A stretch of 64,000 nucleotides of DNA from Parashewanella spongiae (GCF_004358345.1 NZ_CP037952.1:1488001-1552000); one strand, 5' to 3'. Shown: positions 44,832-54,165, counted from the stretch's first letter. Notes: a model not told the origin generated them from the letters alone. Numbers and translations are program-made.

Positions 44832-47450
44832 ATGTTCAGTCATGCAATCGTGCGTAAGATGTTTTCGGTTATTCTTATACTACCCATTGGTAGTGGTTTC
44901 GTATTAGCGCAGCCTGTTAGCCATACACCAGCAGATATCGGTGTAGTTAATGAAGAAAGAATCATCTATTGGATGAAAAAAAATGGCCATTTATCTGAAA
45001 ACGCAACAAGTGAAGAAACGAAACAAGCGTTAGCCCGCTACACATCAAAAGCACAACCTTATTTTCCACATCAAATTACAAAAGAGGCTGCAAATGCTGA
45101 AAGAAGGCGCTTAAATAGACTGACTGAAAACAAGCATCTACATAAAGCACCAGCCGATTCATCCGATAGCGTTAAAACAGTTAAGGTGTTGGCTGTACTC
45201 ATCGATTTTCCTGATTTACCACATAACAATAATCGTTTATCTTCTCGTGATACAAGGATGTATTACAGTAGTTATCCGAAGTCGCATTATCAAAACATGC
45301 TTTTCTCCACGACAGGGTATTCTGGCCCTCAATCGCAAACATTACGTTCAGTGCATCAGTATTATGATGATGTTTCCGGTAACAGCTTTAAATTCACCGG
45401 TGATGCAAAAGGCTGGTTCAGAGCAGAGCAAAATGCCCAGTATTACGGTAGAAATGACTCTTCACGCAACAATGCAGACAATGCAGCAACAGAATTAGTC
45501 AAGGAAGCTGTATCTGACGCTGTAGCGACAATGTCTCAAGACGAACTCAATAGTTTTGACATCGAAGATCCGCGAGATTTAGATAATGATGGAAACATTA
45601 ACGAGAGTGATGGAATCATCGACCATATAATGGTCTTTCATTCTAGCATTGGAGAAGAAGCTGGTGGAGGGGTATTAGGTTCGAATGCTATTTGGTCACA
45701 TAGTTTTGCTGTTAACGCTTCATCAGGCGGCTATACACTTCCAGGCACGAATAAAAAAGTACTAGGCTATACTATTCAGCCAATTGATGCAGCAATCGGT
45801 GTATGTGCGCATGAATTTGGACATGATTTAGGACTACCAGATGAATATGATACTCAATCAGGAGGTGATGGTTCGCCTGTGGGACTATGGTCGATTATGT
45901 CTGCAGGTACTTGGGTTGGAACTATCCCTGGTAGTCAACCAGTAGGGTTTAGTCCTTACGCGCGCTCTTATCTGCAAAACAAGTTTAATGGCCGTTGGGT
46001 TAACGAACAAGATATTAGTTTATCATCAATCACAAATACACCAACCGACTATGTTTTAGCATCGGCGATTGATAAGCAAAATATAAATCAATTAGCAATT
46101 ACTTTAGACTCTCCACCTATACCATTTAAGCAAGCTTATTCAGGTGAATATCAATACTACTCAGGTCAAGGCGATCAGCTTGAGCACTCTATGTCATTTG
46201 CAAGGCAACTTCCAGTTTCTTCATCAATAATATTAACGATGAAATCACACTGGGAGATGGAGAACAGATTTGATTATGCACAAGTGCTAATTAACGGAGT
46301 AGCAATAGCAGGTAACCATACTAATGAAACTAACTCCACTACAAACGATCGTCATACGATCACTGGGAAATCGAAATCCATTGTTGGTGCAGAAGGGGAG
46401 AATGGCTGGGTTGATCTTGAATATAATTTAACACCATATTCAGGTCAGAATGTGACGATTAAAATGGTTTACAAAACAGATACTGCGGTTACAAAATACG
46501 GAATCGTCGTTGACGATATTAAAATTCATAATGCTGGCTCTCAAATCTATCATGATGACTCAGAAACGCAGGGGAGAGTAACACAAGCAGGTTTTACTCG
46601 AATAAATAACAGTAGGCCGGGGAAAAATATGCGGTACTTGATTCAGTTGCGTAACCATCAAGGAGTCGATGACGGACTTGGGGGCAGTGGTTATGATCCA
46701 GGTGTGGTAATATGGCTTGAGAATTCAAATCAGTTCGATAATCGTGTTTCAAGTCACCCAGGGCAAAGTCTAATTGGTGTTATCGACGCCGATCAAGTCT
46801 TAATAAGTAATCGAAATAGCCGAACTCAAATGCGTGATGCAGCCTTTAGTTTGTATGATCAAACACCCTATTCAGGTGATAATCATTTGATAGCCAATGC
46901 TCATTTCTCTGACTCAGACGATTACACGGCGCCGGAGAAACCTCAACAAGGCATGATCTTGCCGAATATGGGCTTATCAGTATCAGTGGTTGAGCAAGCG
47001 CAGGACAGCAGCTCTGCACGTGTAAGAATAAATCGTACTTTTGAGCCTAACGATGATCCCGAGAATGCATTAGTGAGTATTAGCTCCACGATTAATGGCA
47101 GTACTGTAAACTTTACTGCTGCTATTAGCGGTGGTAGTGGTGGATATAGTTATTTGTGGAATTTTGGTGATGGAAATACAAGCACAGAGGTTTCACCACA
47201 GCACACTTATACGCAATCAGGAAATTATACCGTGATACTTCAACTAACATCTTCTAGCGGTGCTGTTTCATCTGTTACAAAGAGAGTTACAATAGGAGAG
47301 TTAAATCATCAACAAAAAGATGGAGATACTAATCAATCGAAAAATTCTGGAGGCAATTGGTCTTGGGTGATGACTTTGATGTTGTCAGGCTTTGCAATAT
47401 GTAGACGAAGAAATAAAATATGGTGGTCGTTACTGGGCTCGAACCAGTGA
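44832..47450 (+). CDS. Secreted M6 family metalloprotease with PKD domain (paralogue 2)
   Basis: 872 aa, clearly paralogous to the preceding protease. Signal-like N-terminus (MFSVILILPIGSGFVLA from residue 10), a propeptide with IIYWMKKNGHLSENATSEET, and an M6 domain with HEFGHDLGLPDEYD (His327). There is one PKD repeat (LWNFGDGNTSTEVSPQHTY) and a tail NSGGNWSWVMTLMLSGFAIC then RRR, like a GlyGly-CTERM. After RRRNKI the frame runs 30 nt into the antisense strand of a tRNA-Val gene before TGA 47448-47450, adding WWSLLGSNQ. The original stop has probably been lost. Confidence 0.88.
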   Translation: MFSHAIVRKMFSVILILPIGSGFVLAQPVSHTPADIGVVNEERIIYWMKKNGHLSENATSEETKQALARYTSKAQPYFPHQITKEAANAERRRLNRLTENKHLHKAPADSSDSVKTVKVLAVLIDFPDLPHNNNRLSSRDTRMYYSSYPKSHYQNMLFSTTGYSGPQSQTLRSVHQYYDDVSGNSFKFTGDAKGWFRAEQNAQYYGRNDSSRNNADNAATELVKEAVSDAVATMSQDELNSFDIEDPRDLDNDGNINESDGIIDHIMVFHSSIGEEAGGGVLGSNAIWSHSFAVNASSGGYTLPGTNKKVLGYTIQPIDAAIGVCAHEFGHDLGLPDEYDTQSGGDGSPVGLWSIMSAGTWVGTIPGSQPVGFSPYARSYLQNKFNGRWVNEQDISLSSITNTPTDYVLASAIDKQNINQLAITLDSPPIPFKQAYSGEYQYYSGQGDQLEHSMSFARQLPVSSSIILTMKSHWEMENRFDYAQVLINGVAIAGNHTNETNSTTNDRHTITGKSKSIVGAEGENGWVDLEYNLTPYSGQNVTIKMVYKTDTAVTKYGIVVDDIKIHNAGSQIYHDDSETQGRVTQAGFTRINNSRPGKNMRYLIQLRNHQGVDDGLGGSGYDPGVVIWLENSNQFDNRVSSHPGQSLIGVIDADQVLISNRNSRTQMRDAAFSLYDQTPYSGDNHLIANAHFSDSDDYTAPEKPQQGMILPNMGLSVSVVEQAQDSSSARVRINRTFEPNDDPENALVSISSTINGSTVNFTAAISGGSGGYSYLWNFGDGNTSTEVSPQHTYTQSGNYTVILQLTSSSGAVSSVTKRVTIGELNHQQKDGDTNQSKNSGGNWSWVMTLMLSGFAICRRRNKIWWSLLGSNQ

Positions 47451-47496
47451 CCCCTTCCTTGTAAGGGAAGTGCTCTCCCAGCTGAGCTAAACGACC
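47421..47496 (-). tRNA. tRNA-Val (anticodon UAC), array copy 1, type A
   Basis: 76 nt including encoded CCA. Acceptor GGTCGTT/AACGACC, anticodon loop CTTACAA. Last gene of the five-gene minus-strand array. Its 3' 30 nt overlap the end of the convergent protease gene. Confidence 0.95.
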
Positions 47497-47531
47497 TGGG
47501 ATTTACTATCTTTTAATACTTAGTAAAAGTA

Positions 47532-47607
47532 TGGTGGTCGCTACTGGGCTCGAACCAGTGACCCCCTCCTTGTAAGGGAGGTGATCTCCCAGCTGAGCTA
47601 AGCGACC
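47532..47607 (-). tRNA. tRNA-Val (anticodon UAC), array copy 2, type B, D-stem mismatch
   Basis: Acceptor GGTCGCT/AGCGACC and anticodon stem CCTCC/GGAGG set this type apart from copies 1, 3 and 5. The D-stem strand reads GATC where the others have GAGC, giving a C-U mismatch opposite position 11. It may be less stable or decaying. CCA is encoded. Confidence 0.9.
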
Positions 47608-47643
47608 TGGGATATACTATTTTTTAATACTTGGTAAAAAGTA

Positions 47644-47719
47644 TGGTGGTCGTTACTGGGCTCGAACCAGTGACCCCTTCCTTGTAAGGGAAGTGCTCTC
47701 CCAGCTGAGCTAAACGACC
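47644..47719 (-). tRNA. tRNA-Val (anticodon UAC), array copy 3, type A
   Basis: Same sequence as copies 1 and 5, with anticodon loop CTTACAA and encoded CCA. Spacer to its neighbours is about 36 nt of conserved AT-rich sequence. Confidence 0.95.
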
Positions 47720-47755
47720 TGAGATTTACTATTTTTTAATACTTAGTAAAAAGTA

Positions 47756-47831
47756 TGGTGGTCGCTACTGGGCTCGAACCAGTGACCCCCTCCTTGTAAG
47801 GGAGGTGCTCTCCCAGCTGAGCTAAGCGACC
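47756..47831 (-). tRNA. tRNA-Val (anticodon UAC), array copy 4, type B
   Basis: Same type as copy 2 (GGTCGCT acceptor, CCTCC anticodon stem), but with the intact D-stem GCTC/GAGC. CCA encoded. Confidence 0.95.
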
Positions 47832-47867
47832 TGGGATATACTATTTTTTAATACTTAGTAAAAAGTA

Positions 47868-47943
47868 TGGTGGTCGTTACTGGGCTCGAACCAGTGACCC
47901 CTTCCTTGTAAGGGAAGTGCTCTCCCAGCTGAGCTAAACGACC
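47868..47943 (-). tRNA. tRNA-Val (anticodon UAC), array copy 5, type A
   Basis: First gene of the array, just downstream of a strong sigma-70 promoter. Same sequence as copies 1 and 3. Confidence 0.95.
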
Positions 47944-47960
47944 TCGCTGTGTGGAGCCGT

Positions 47961-47988
47961 ATTATAGGGAGGCGGCTTTCAGTGTCAA
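47961..47988 (-). promoter_or_regulatory. Sigma-70 promoter of the tRNA-Val array
   Basis: On the minus strand: TTGACA (47983-47988), a 16-bp spacer and TATAAT (47961-47966), both consensus, followed by a GC-containing discriminator. This is the usual design of strong, stringently controlled stable-RNA promoters. Confidence 0.85.
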
Positions 47989-48203
47989 CGGTTTTTGAAT
48001 AAAAACTTGTTACACGGTCTAATTTTGTCCATTTAGGTGTATTGTTCATCAAAGGCGGTGATTATGTGAGTCGTAAGCATTCAGAATTAGGTTGTTTCGA
48101 TAATTACCATAACGACTATATACTATCGTTCTGTAGAACATTTATCACAGAGTATGGCACCGACTCTGTTTACCCTGATAGAATATCCGCAATTTAGACA
48201 TCT

Positions 48204-48259
48204 ATACCCGTAATCAATGAAGATGCTCTGAATCGAGCACTTTCATTAATTACGGGTAT
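48204..48259 (+). promoter_or_regulatory. Long hairpin in the gltX leader
   Basis: ATACCCGTAAT and ATTACGGGTAT pair perfectly over 11 bp. Inside, TGCTC faces GAGCA and TGAA faces TTCA. It ends 27 nt before the gltX start. There is no T-run directly after the stem, so a leader or mRNA-stability element seems more likely than a terminator. The remainder of 47989-48286 shows no gene. Confidence 0.55.
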
Positions 48260-48286
48260 ATACTTTATAAAGGTAAGTATTCCGTT

Positions 48287-49696
48287 ATGACAGTTAAAAC
48301 TCGTTTTGCTCCAAGTCCTACTGGTTTCCTCCATGTTGGTGGTGCTCGTACTGCTTTATATTCTTGGTTATATGCAAAAGCAAACAATGGTGAATTTGTT
48401 CTTCGAGTTGAAGACACAGATATTGAACGTTCATCTCAAGAAGCTTGTGATGCCATTCTTGATGGTATGAACTGGATTGGTTTGGAATGGGATGAAGGGC
48501 CGTATTATCAAACAAAACGTTTTGATCGCTACAATGAAATTATTGCTCAAATGTTAGAAGCGGGTACCGCCTATAAATGTACCTGTTCTCGTGAACGTGT
48601 TGAAGCACTTCGAGAGGATCAAGCGGCTAAAGGTGAGCGCCAAGGCTATGATGGCTGTTGTCGTGATAAAGCGATTACTGAAACTGATGAAGAATATGTG
48701 GTTCGTTTCAAAAACCCGTTAGATGGCAGTGTAGTGTTTGATGATCATGTTCGTGGTCGTATTGAAATTGCAAATTCTGAATTAGATGATTTTATTATTG
48801 CGCGCACAGAAGGTACACCAACATATAACTTTTGTGTTGTTGTGGATGATTGGGACATGGGAATTACTTGTGTTGTACGTGGTGAAGATCACATCAACAA
48901 TACACCAAAACAAATAAATATCTTAAAAGCGCTTAAAGCACCAATACCTGAATATGCGCATGTCGCGATGATTTTGGGTGATGACGGTGCAAAACTATCT
49001 AAACGTCATGGTGCAGTTGGCGTTATGCAGTACCGTGACGATGGTTATTTGCCTGAAGCATTATTAAATTACTTGGTGCGTTTAGGTTGGTCACATGGTG
49101 ATCAAGAAGTATTTTCTGTTGAAGAAATGAAAAACCTATTTAGCCTTGATGACATTAATAAAGCCGCATCAGCTTTTAATACAGAGAAACTACAATGGTT
49201 GAACCAACATTATATTAAATCTCTACCAGCGGGATATGTAGCAGAGCATTTAGCTTGGCATATGAAAGATCAAAACATTGATACTTCAAACGGCCCAGCA
49301 TTAGCTGATGTTGTTACAGCATTATCTGAGCGTGCAAAAACATTAAAAGAACTTGCAGCATCGAGCCGCTATTTCTATGAAGATTATGAAGAGTTTGAAG
49401 CAACAGCAGCCAAGAAACACTTAAGAGGTGTTGCAATGGAGCCTTTACAGCTTGCTCATCAGAAACTAGCAGAATTAAATAATTGGACGCCAGAAGCTAT
49501 TTATCAAGTAATTGAAGATACAGCAGCCGAGTTAGAAGTTGGTATGGGTAAAGTTGGTATGCCTTTACGTGTCGCGGTTACTGGAGCAGGGCAGTCGCCG
49601 GGATTAGATATTACTTTAAACTTAATCGGCAAAGAACGTTCTGTGCAAAGAATCCTCAAGGCGGTCGAATTTGTAGCAAATAGAATAAATTCGTAA
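48287..49696 (+). CDS. gltX: Glutamyl-tRNA synthetase
   Basis: Class I aminoacyl-tRNA synthetase charging tRNA-Glu, 469 aa. The HIGH-type signature is HVGG within [19 protein letters not shown] and the KMSKS-type signature is [14 protein letters not shown] and [19 protein letters not shown] are typical of discriminating GluRS. TAAAGGTAAG precedes the ATG. It sits directly beside the tRNA-Glu gene array that makes its substrate. Confidence 0.97.
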   Translation: MTVKTRFAPSPTGFLHVGGARTALYSWLYAKANNGEFVLRVEDTDIERSSQEACDAILDGMNWIGLEWDEGPYYQTKRFDRYNEIIAQMLEAGTAYKCTCSRERVEALREDQAAKGERQGYDGCCRDKAITETDEEYVVRFKNPLDGSVVFDDHVRGRIEIANSELDDFIIARTEGTPTYNFCVVVDDWDMGITCVVRGEDHINNTPKQINILKALKAPIPEYAHVAMILGDDGAKLSKRHGAVGVMQYRDDGYLPEALLNYLVRLGWSHGDQEVFSVEEMKNLFSLDDINKAASAFNTEKLQWLNQHYIKSLPAGYVAEHLAWHMKDQNIDTSNGPALADVVTALSERAKTLKELAASSRYFYEDYEEFEATAAKKHLRGVAMEPLQLAHQKLAELNNWTPEAIYQVIEDTAAELEVGMGKVGMPLRVAVTGAGQSPGLDITLNLIGKERSVQRILKAVEFVANRINS

Positions 49697-49704
49697 AAAA
49701 CGAG

Positions 49705-49733
49705 TTGACACTTTTGGGTACGCTGCATAGAAT
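49705..49733 (+). promoter_or_regulatory. Sigma-70 promoter of the tRNA-Ala/Glu array
   Basis: TTGACA (49705-49710), a 17-bp spacer and TAGAAT (49728-49733), then a GC-rich discriminator GCGCC. It begins 8 nt after the gltX stop and reads into tRNA-Ala. Confidence 0.82.
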
Positions 49734-49798
49734 GCGCCTCGCAGTTGAGACACAGGGTGGCCTACCCAAATTGTGCTCAAAGGTGTTTTGATAAATTC

Positions 49799-49874
<76 letters not shown>

Positions 49875-49901
49875 ATTTATCAATTCAATAGTAAGTCCAG
49901 G

Positions 49902-49977
49902 GTCCCCTTCGTCTAGAGGCCTAGGACACCGCCCTTTCACGGCGGTAACAGGGGTTCGAATCCCCTAGGGGATACCA
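49902..49977 (+). tRNA. tRNA-Glu (anticodon UUC), copy 1
   Basis: Starts GTCCCCTTCGTCTAGAGGCC; anticodon loop CTTTCAC on CCGCC/GGCGG; CCA encoded. Follows tRNA-Ala by 27 nt. Confidence 0.95.
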
Positions 49978-50150
49978 AAATTTATGCATTTGGAATCAAT
50001 TCCAGGTTTCAGATTTTTGCATTTGGGATCAGTTTCAGGTACAAGTTTTGTGTTTTTTGGATTCATATTCGATTAACGCTACGGTATCAGCTTTTAGCCT
50101 ACAGGAGCTGGTGTTAAATATTCAGAGATGAGTTTAAACATCAGTCCAGG

Positions 50151-50226
50151 GTCCCCTTCGTCTAGAGGCCTAGGACACCGCCCTTTCACGGCGGTAACAG
50201 GGGTTCGAATCCCCTAGGGGATACCA
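50151..50226 (+). tRNA. tRNA-Glu (anticodon UUC), copy 2
   Basis: Identical by eye to copy 1. Preceded by a conserved spacer with CAGCTTTTAGCC and the 5' flank CATCAGTCCAGG. Confidence 0.95.
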
Positions 50227-50425
50227 AAATCTTTGCGTTTGGAATCAGTTTTAGGTACAAGTTTTTGCATTTGGAATCAGTTTCAGGTACAAATTTTGCA
50301 TTTGGAATCAGTTTCAGGTACAAATTTTGCATTTGGAATCAGTTTCAGGTACAAGTTTTTGCATTTGGAATCAATTCCAGATACAAGTTTTTACATTTGG
50401 GATTAATTCCAGATACAAGTTTTGT
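50222..50425. repeat. Tandem repeats of about 31 bp in a tRNA-Glu spacer
   Basis: Units of the type TTGCATTTGGAATCAGTTTC plus AGGTACAAGTT recur about six times head to tail with slow divergence. One or two such units also occur in every other tRNA-Glu spacer. A 61-codon frame across them is a product of the repeats and not a gene. Confidence 0.8.
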
Positions 50426-50524
50426 GTTTTTTGGATTTATATTCGACTAACGCTACGGTATCAGCTTTTAGCCTACAGAAGCTGGTGTTAAATATTCAGA
50501 GATGAGTTTAAACATCAGTCCAGG

Positions 50525-50600
50525 GTCCCCTTCGTCTAGAGGCCTAGGACACCGCCCTTTCACGGCGGTAACAGGGGTTCGAATCCCCTAGGGGATACCA
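50525..50600 (+). tRNA. tRNA-Glu (anticodon UUC), copy 3
   Basis: Same 76-nt sequence. Lies after the longest spacer (298 nt), which contains the tandem repeats. Confidence 0.95.
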
Positions 50601-50773
50601 AAATTTTTGCATTTGGAATCAGTTCCAGATTTCAAGTTTTTGCATTTGGGATCAATTCCAGGTACAAGTTTTGTGTTTTTTGGATTTATATTCGACTAAC
50701 GCTACGGTATCAGCTTTTAGCCTACAGAAGCTGGTATTAAATATTCAGAGATGAGTTTAAACATCAGTCCAGG

Positions 50774-50849
50774 GTCCCCTTCGTCTAGAGGCCTAGGACA
50801 CCGCCCTTTCACGGCGGTAACAGGGGTTCGAATCCCCTAGGGGATACCA
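50774..50849 (+). tRNA. tRNA-Glu (anticodon UUC), copy 4
   Basis: Same sequence as the other copies, with CCA encoded; spacer to copy 3 is 173 nt. Confidence 0.95.
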
Positions 50850-51022
50850 AAATTTTTGCATTTGGAATCAGTTCCAAATTTCAAGTTTTTGCATTTGGGA
50901 TCAATTCCAGATACAAGTTTTGTGTTTTTTGGATTTATATTCGATTGCCGCTATGGTATCAGTTTTTAGCCTACAGAAGCTGGTATTAAATATTCAGAGA
51001 TGAGTTTAAACATCAGTCCAGG

Positions 51023-51098
51023 GTCCCCTTCGTCTAGAGGCCTAGGACACCGCCCTTTCACGGCGGTAACAGGGGTTCGAATCCCCTAGGGGATACCA
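51023..51098 (+). tRNA. tRNA-Glu (anticodon UUC), copy 5
   Basis: Same sequence, with CCA encoded; spacer to copy 4 is 173 nt, so the repeat period is 249 nt. Confidence 0.95.
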
Positions 51099-51271
51099 AA
51101 ATTATGGGGTTTGGAATCAGTTCCAGATTTCAAGTTTTTGCATTTGGGATCAATTCCAGATATAAGTTTTGTGTTTTTTGGATTTATATTCGATTGCCGC
51201 TATGGTATCAGCTTTTAGCCTACAGGAGCTGGTATTAAATATTCAGAGATGAGTTTAAACATCAATCCAGG

Positions 51272-51347
51272 GTCCCCTTCGTCTAGAGGCCTAGGACACC
51301 GCCCTTTCACGGCGGTAACAGGGGTTCGAATCCCCTAGGGGATACCA
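51272..51347 (+). tRNA. tRNA-Glu (anticodon UUC), copy 6
   Basis: Last gene of the array, 249 nt after copy 5. A terminator hairpin follows at 51390. Confidence 0.95.
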
Positions 51348-51389
51348 ATATTTTTTGAATTTAGAATTTATTTTTGATTCAAACATTCT

Positions 51390-51413
51390 AACCACCTTAA
51401 TGGTGGTTTTTTT
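51390..51413 (+). terminator. Terminator of the tRNA-Ala/Glu array
   Basis: AACCACC pairs with GGTGGTT, followed by seven or more T. Group II intron copy B begins directly after the T-run. Confidence 0.85.
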
Positions 51414-52347
51414 GTTTGCCCAGCGAAGCTGACAAACCCGACAGGCAGAAAGAAGCCTGTATCACCCAGACTGAGGGGAAGATAATCCGAATGGCAAGGG
51501 CGTTGCGGGCTAACGGCAAGGTCTGAAGGAAGCCATAGGAAGTTAGAGGTACACAGTGAAAGCGAACCTGATTCGGCATAATAGAGAGGTAAGCGTGCGA
51601 AATAGCGCAACGCCATATACTCAGTCAGCTCTATCATGTGCTTGAGGGTGGGATTTCTAACAGGGAGCGAGTGCAGTAACTGGGGAAGCCTGACACCTTA
51701 TCTGGAATAGTCCAGAAGCTTTTATACAAGAGGAAACTCAAGGTAGAAGTTGGTGCGAGGTGGCCGATGAGCCCGTAGTAGTGAGTAAAATCCAGCCGAT
51801 GAAAGCCAGTAATGGTGTGGAGGGCAAAACTGGATTGACCAATGACGTAGTTTATTGGCGACATCAACAGCCAAAAGCCAAAAGCCTTGATGTTGGCGAA
51901 GGGGTGAAGCTTAATTTAAGTTTGTGATGGACAGGATTTTTTTCACAGATACAGAAAATCACAGAAAAAGATGAGTGAGGCATTTCCGACTGGAGGCATT
52001 AGGAATAATGACTCTGGAGACCGAAGCCGTATACGGGAGTAATTCAGTCATATCAAAGTAAATTGCCAAGGGCTAGAAGGCTTTGAGGCTGAGTGAAATA
52101 CACCAACTGATGAAAACAAGACACTGAACCCAAACAACGCACACAGAGAGGTCAATGAGAGTTTATTACAGCTTGTATGGTCGCTTACTTAACAAAGAAT
52201 CACTGTACAACGGATTTAAGAAAGTGTGGAGAGCCAAAGGCACTGCTGGAATTGATGAGCAGAGCTTAGAGCAATTCGCCTCAAATTTGAGTAACGAACT
52301 TGATAAACTTCTTATCGAACTCAAAACCAAGCAATACCGACCTTCAG
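51414..52347 (+). mobile_element. Group II intron copy B, 3'-truncated
   Basis: The 5' RNA region (51414-52154) nearly matches copy A at 16541 and is followed by the start of the RT gene. The copy ends at CCTTCAG, where the 233-bp MITE R4 begins. Copies A and B each keep a different half of the same intron; together they cover the RT from its start to the maturase region. The copy stands just behind a terminator hairpin, as copy A does. Confidence 0.8.
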
Positions 52348-52352
52348 CCTAG
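52155..52352 (+). pseudogene. ltrA: Group II intron reverse transcriptase, N-terminal fragment
   Basis: 65 codons: MRVYYSLYGRLLNKESLYNG, then KGTAGIDEQSLEQF and KTKQYRPSA, ending in a TAG that belongs to the adjoining MITE. This is the RT-0/RT-1 portion, ending at the residue where copy A's coding part begins (RPSAVKRVE). The palm and YADD motif are lost. Confidence 0.85.
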
Positions 52353-52580
52353 AAACATCTGTTGACTGCGTTCTCAAGCATAAAAAAATGGTTGATAGTA
52401 AGGCGTAGCTTGCAGCAAGTAGTTATTCTACTTGCAAAAGTTACAACGCAGATAACAGTCATTTTAGCAAGCTTGTGAGCGTAGAGCACTTCACTCATTG
52501 GGTGGAAGCCATGATGATAAAGTCATCTTATTGACTCAAACAGTTACTCATATACTCAGCGTTCAACTGATATTTTTAGG
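52348..52580. repeat. MITE R4, copy 1
   Basis: 233 bp with terminal inverted repeats CCTAGAAACATCTGTTGA and TCAACTGATATTTTTAGG (two mismatches). No gene inside. A second copy of exactly the same length lies at 54895-55127. I see no target duplication here, since the left side is cut intron sequence. Confidence 0.82.
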
Positions 52581-52611
52581 TTAAAGTATTTACTTTATTT
52601 TAGGATGAATA

Positions 52612-52653
52612 ATGAGTTTTACGTCTAAATTTTTTTCAATCTTCTATACACTA
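52612..52653 (+). pseudogene. Small exported protein, 5' fragment (split by transposons)
   Basis: ATG 52612 is preceded by TTAGGA at good spacing. It encodes MSFTSKFFSIFYTL, the n-region and start of a signal peptide, and then meets IS630 element A at CTA/G. The rest of the gene continues in frame at 60443. Removing 52654-60442 restores a 75-codon gene. Confidence 0.75.
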
Positions 52654-54130
52654 GTAGTCCATTCATATGAATTCTACAGTTAAAGCTGTTCTGGTAAACC
52701 ATAGTCATAGGAGAGCTAAGAATCATATATCGATATTTATTGTTTTAAACTCTTACTTAACTTTTGTTCACAATCAATTGACAAATAAGTGATATCTGAA
52801 CAAAACACCTCCTCCCACCCCTTGGCAAGTCAGTAGGATTCTAGCTTTTCATGCTTTGATTAACGAATGTGTAACTGGATTTCGTTAATCAGTGAACTTC
52901 TGTTAAAAGGCTCACTTTACTCTGGGAGTACGGGGTAAAGTTTCTTTAATTTTATACGTGCCTCCTCAGTCGTGAACTGCCAGTTCATCTTAGCCTTGGA
53001 CTCATTACGCTCGGTAACCCAGGCTTCGACTTCAGTATTTAGTGTTTCCTGATCGGGTATTCTTCGGTTTAAGCATTGCCTGCTCAAGATACTTAATTCA
53101 ATTTCAGCCATATCCAACCAACTTCCGTGCTTTGGCGTGTAATGAAATTCTATTTTATTGATCAACCTACGAGCTTCTTCTGGTTCGAAGGCCTTATAAA
53201 ATGAAGCCGGTGTATGAGTATTCAAGTTATCCTCAACTAATACAATTGTCTCAGCGTCCTTATAACGCCCGTCTACTAAGGCTTTTACTTGATGAGCCCA
53301 ATCAATGGCCGTTCTGTGTTCAGTGACTTCAACATGTCGCCAGCCCGCTAAAGGCTCAAATATCATGAACAGGTTGCTGACACCGTTACGCTCATACTCT
53401 GTATCGTATCGCTCTGGATAACCTGAAACTAAGGGTAACGGATTGCGAACTTCTTTAACTTGTTGTTTGCTGGTTTCATCAAGGCATACTAAAGGACGCT
53501 TAGGATTGTAAGGAAGTTTATAGAGTTCTAATATATCTTCCATAGCACTCACGAAAGCAGCGTTTTCCTCTTTAGGTATACACCACTCTTCTTTAAGCCA
53601 TGGTTTAAGTTCGTTTTTTTTAAAGCATAATGAACAGAAGTTCTTGATATGTTATCGATATATTTGAGTTCAATCATCTTGTCTCTAAGAAGATTTAATG
53701 TCCAACGGCAACGTCCTTCAGGAGGCGTAGAGCAGGCCAGTGCAATTAGGTGGGCTTCGGCTTCGCCATCCATTATGCGTCTGCGGCCTTGATGGCTGTG
53801 TTTGCTATTCACAGCGACTTCTAATCCTTCTTCGACAAAACGCTTTCTAAGGCTCGTTACTGCAAGTGGTGAGATGTTTAGTGCTTTAGCAATCTGTTGA
53901 TTGGTCAGTGGCGAATTATTCTCATCAATAGCAAGTAAAATTTGGGCGTGTCGTTTCTTATGTTGAGCAACACGTGGTTTCTTCTGCTTTATCAAAGCCT
54001 CAAGCATTGAACGTTCTTCATTACTCAAACGAACGTGGTATTTAACCCTCATAACAACTCCAGTGTTTCTTGTGTTCAGGAGTTGTTAGGATATAACCAT
54101 TCGGTCATTATTTGTTCTTGAATGGACTAC
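52654..54130 (-). mobile_element. IS630-family element A
   Basis: Ends are GTAGTCCATTCA (52654-52665) and TGAATGGACTAC (54119-54130), flanked by TA on both sides within a CTAG target, the IS630 habit. 1477 bp. It carries one transposase gene with a frameshift. About 250 nt between the transposase stop and the left end have no gene. It shares its right TA (54131-54132) with element B. Confidence 0.85.
52917..54052 (-). CDS. IS630-family transposase in two frames (A8 frameshift)
   Basis: The first frame (54052-53549) gives a helix-turn-helix half with LTNQQIAKALNISPLAVTSL and CRWTLNLLRDK. The second (53552-52917) gives the DDE half, with LVCLDETSKQQ, VLVEDNLNTH and SWLDMAEIELS as the three acidic positions. 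A run of eight A in the coding strand (53614-53621) allows a -1 slip that joins HYALKK to NELKPWLKEEW. This could be programmed frameshifting, transcript slippage, or a simple disabling mutation. Confidence 0.85.
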
Positions 54131-54165
54131 TAGTACCCAAACACAGTGAAGATGTTCGATTGAAC

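Noticed and set aside
50222-50425. Regular repeats of about 31 bp that look like a CRISPR array
   Set aside because: Units are head to tail with no unique spacers between them, and they lie in a tRNA spacer without cas genes. They are a minisatellite.
50265-50450. 61-codon open frame in the tRNA-Glu array
   Set aside because: It consists only of translated tandem repeats and has no ribosome site.
52348-52580. MITE R4 copy 1 as the 3' end of group II intron copy B
   Set aside because: The same 233 bp occur at 54895-55127 next to a different intron and have their own inverted ends, so they form an independent element.
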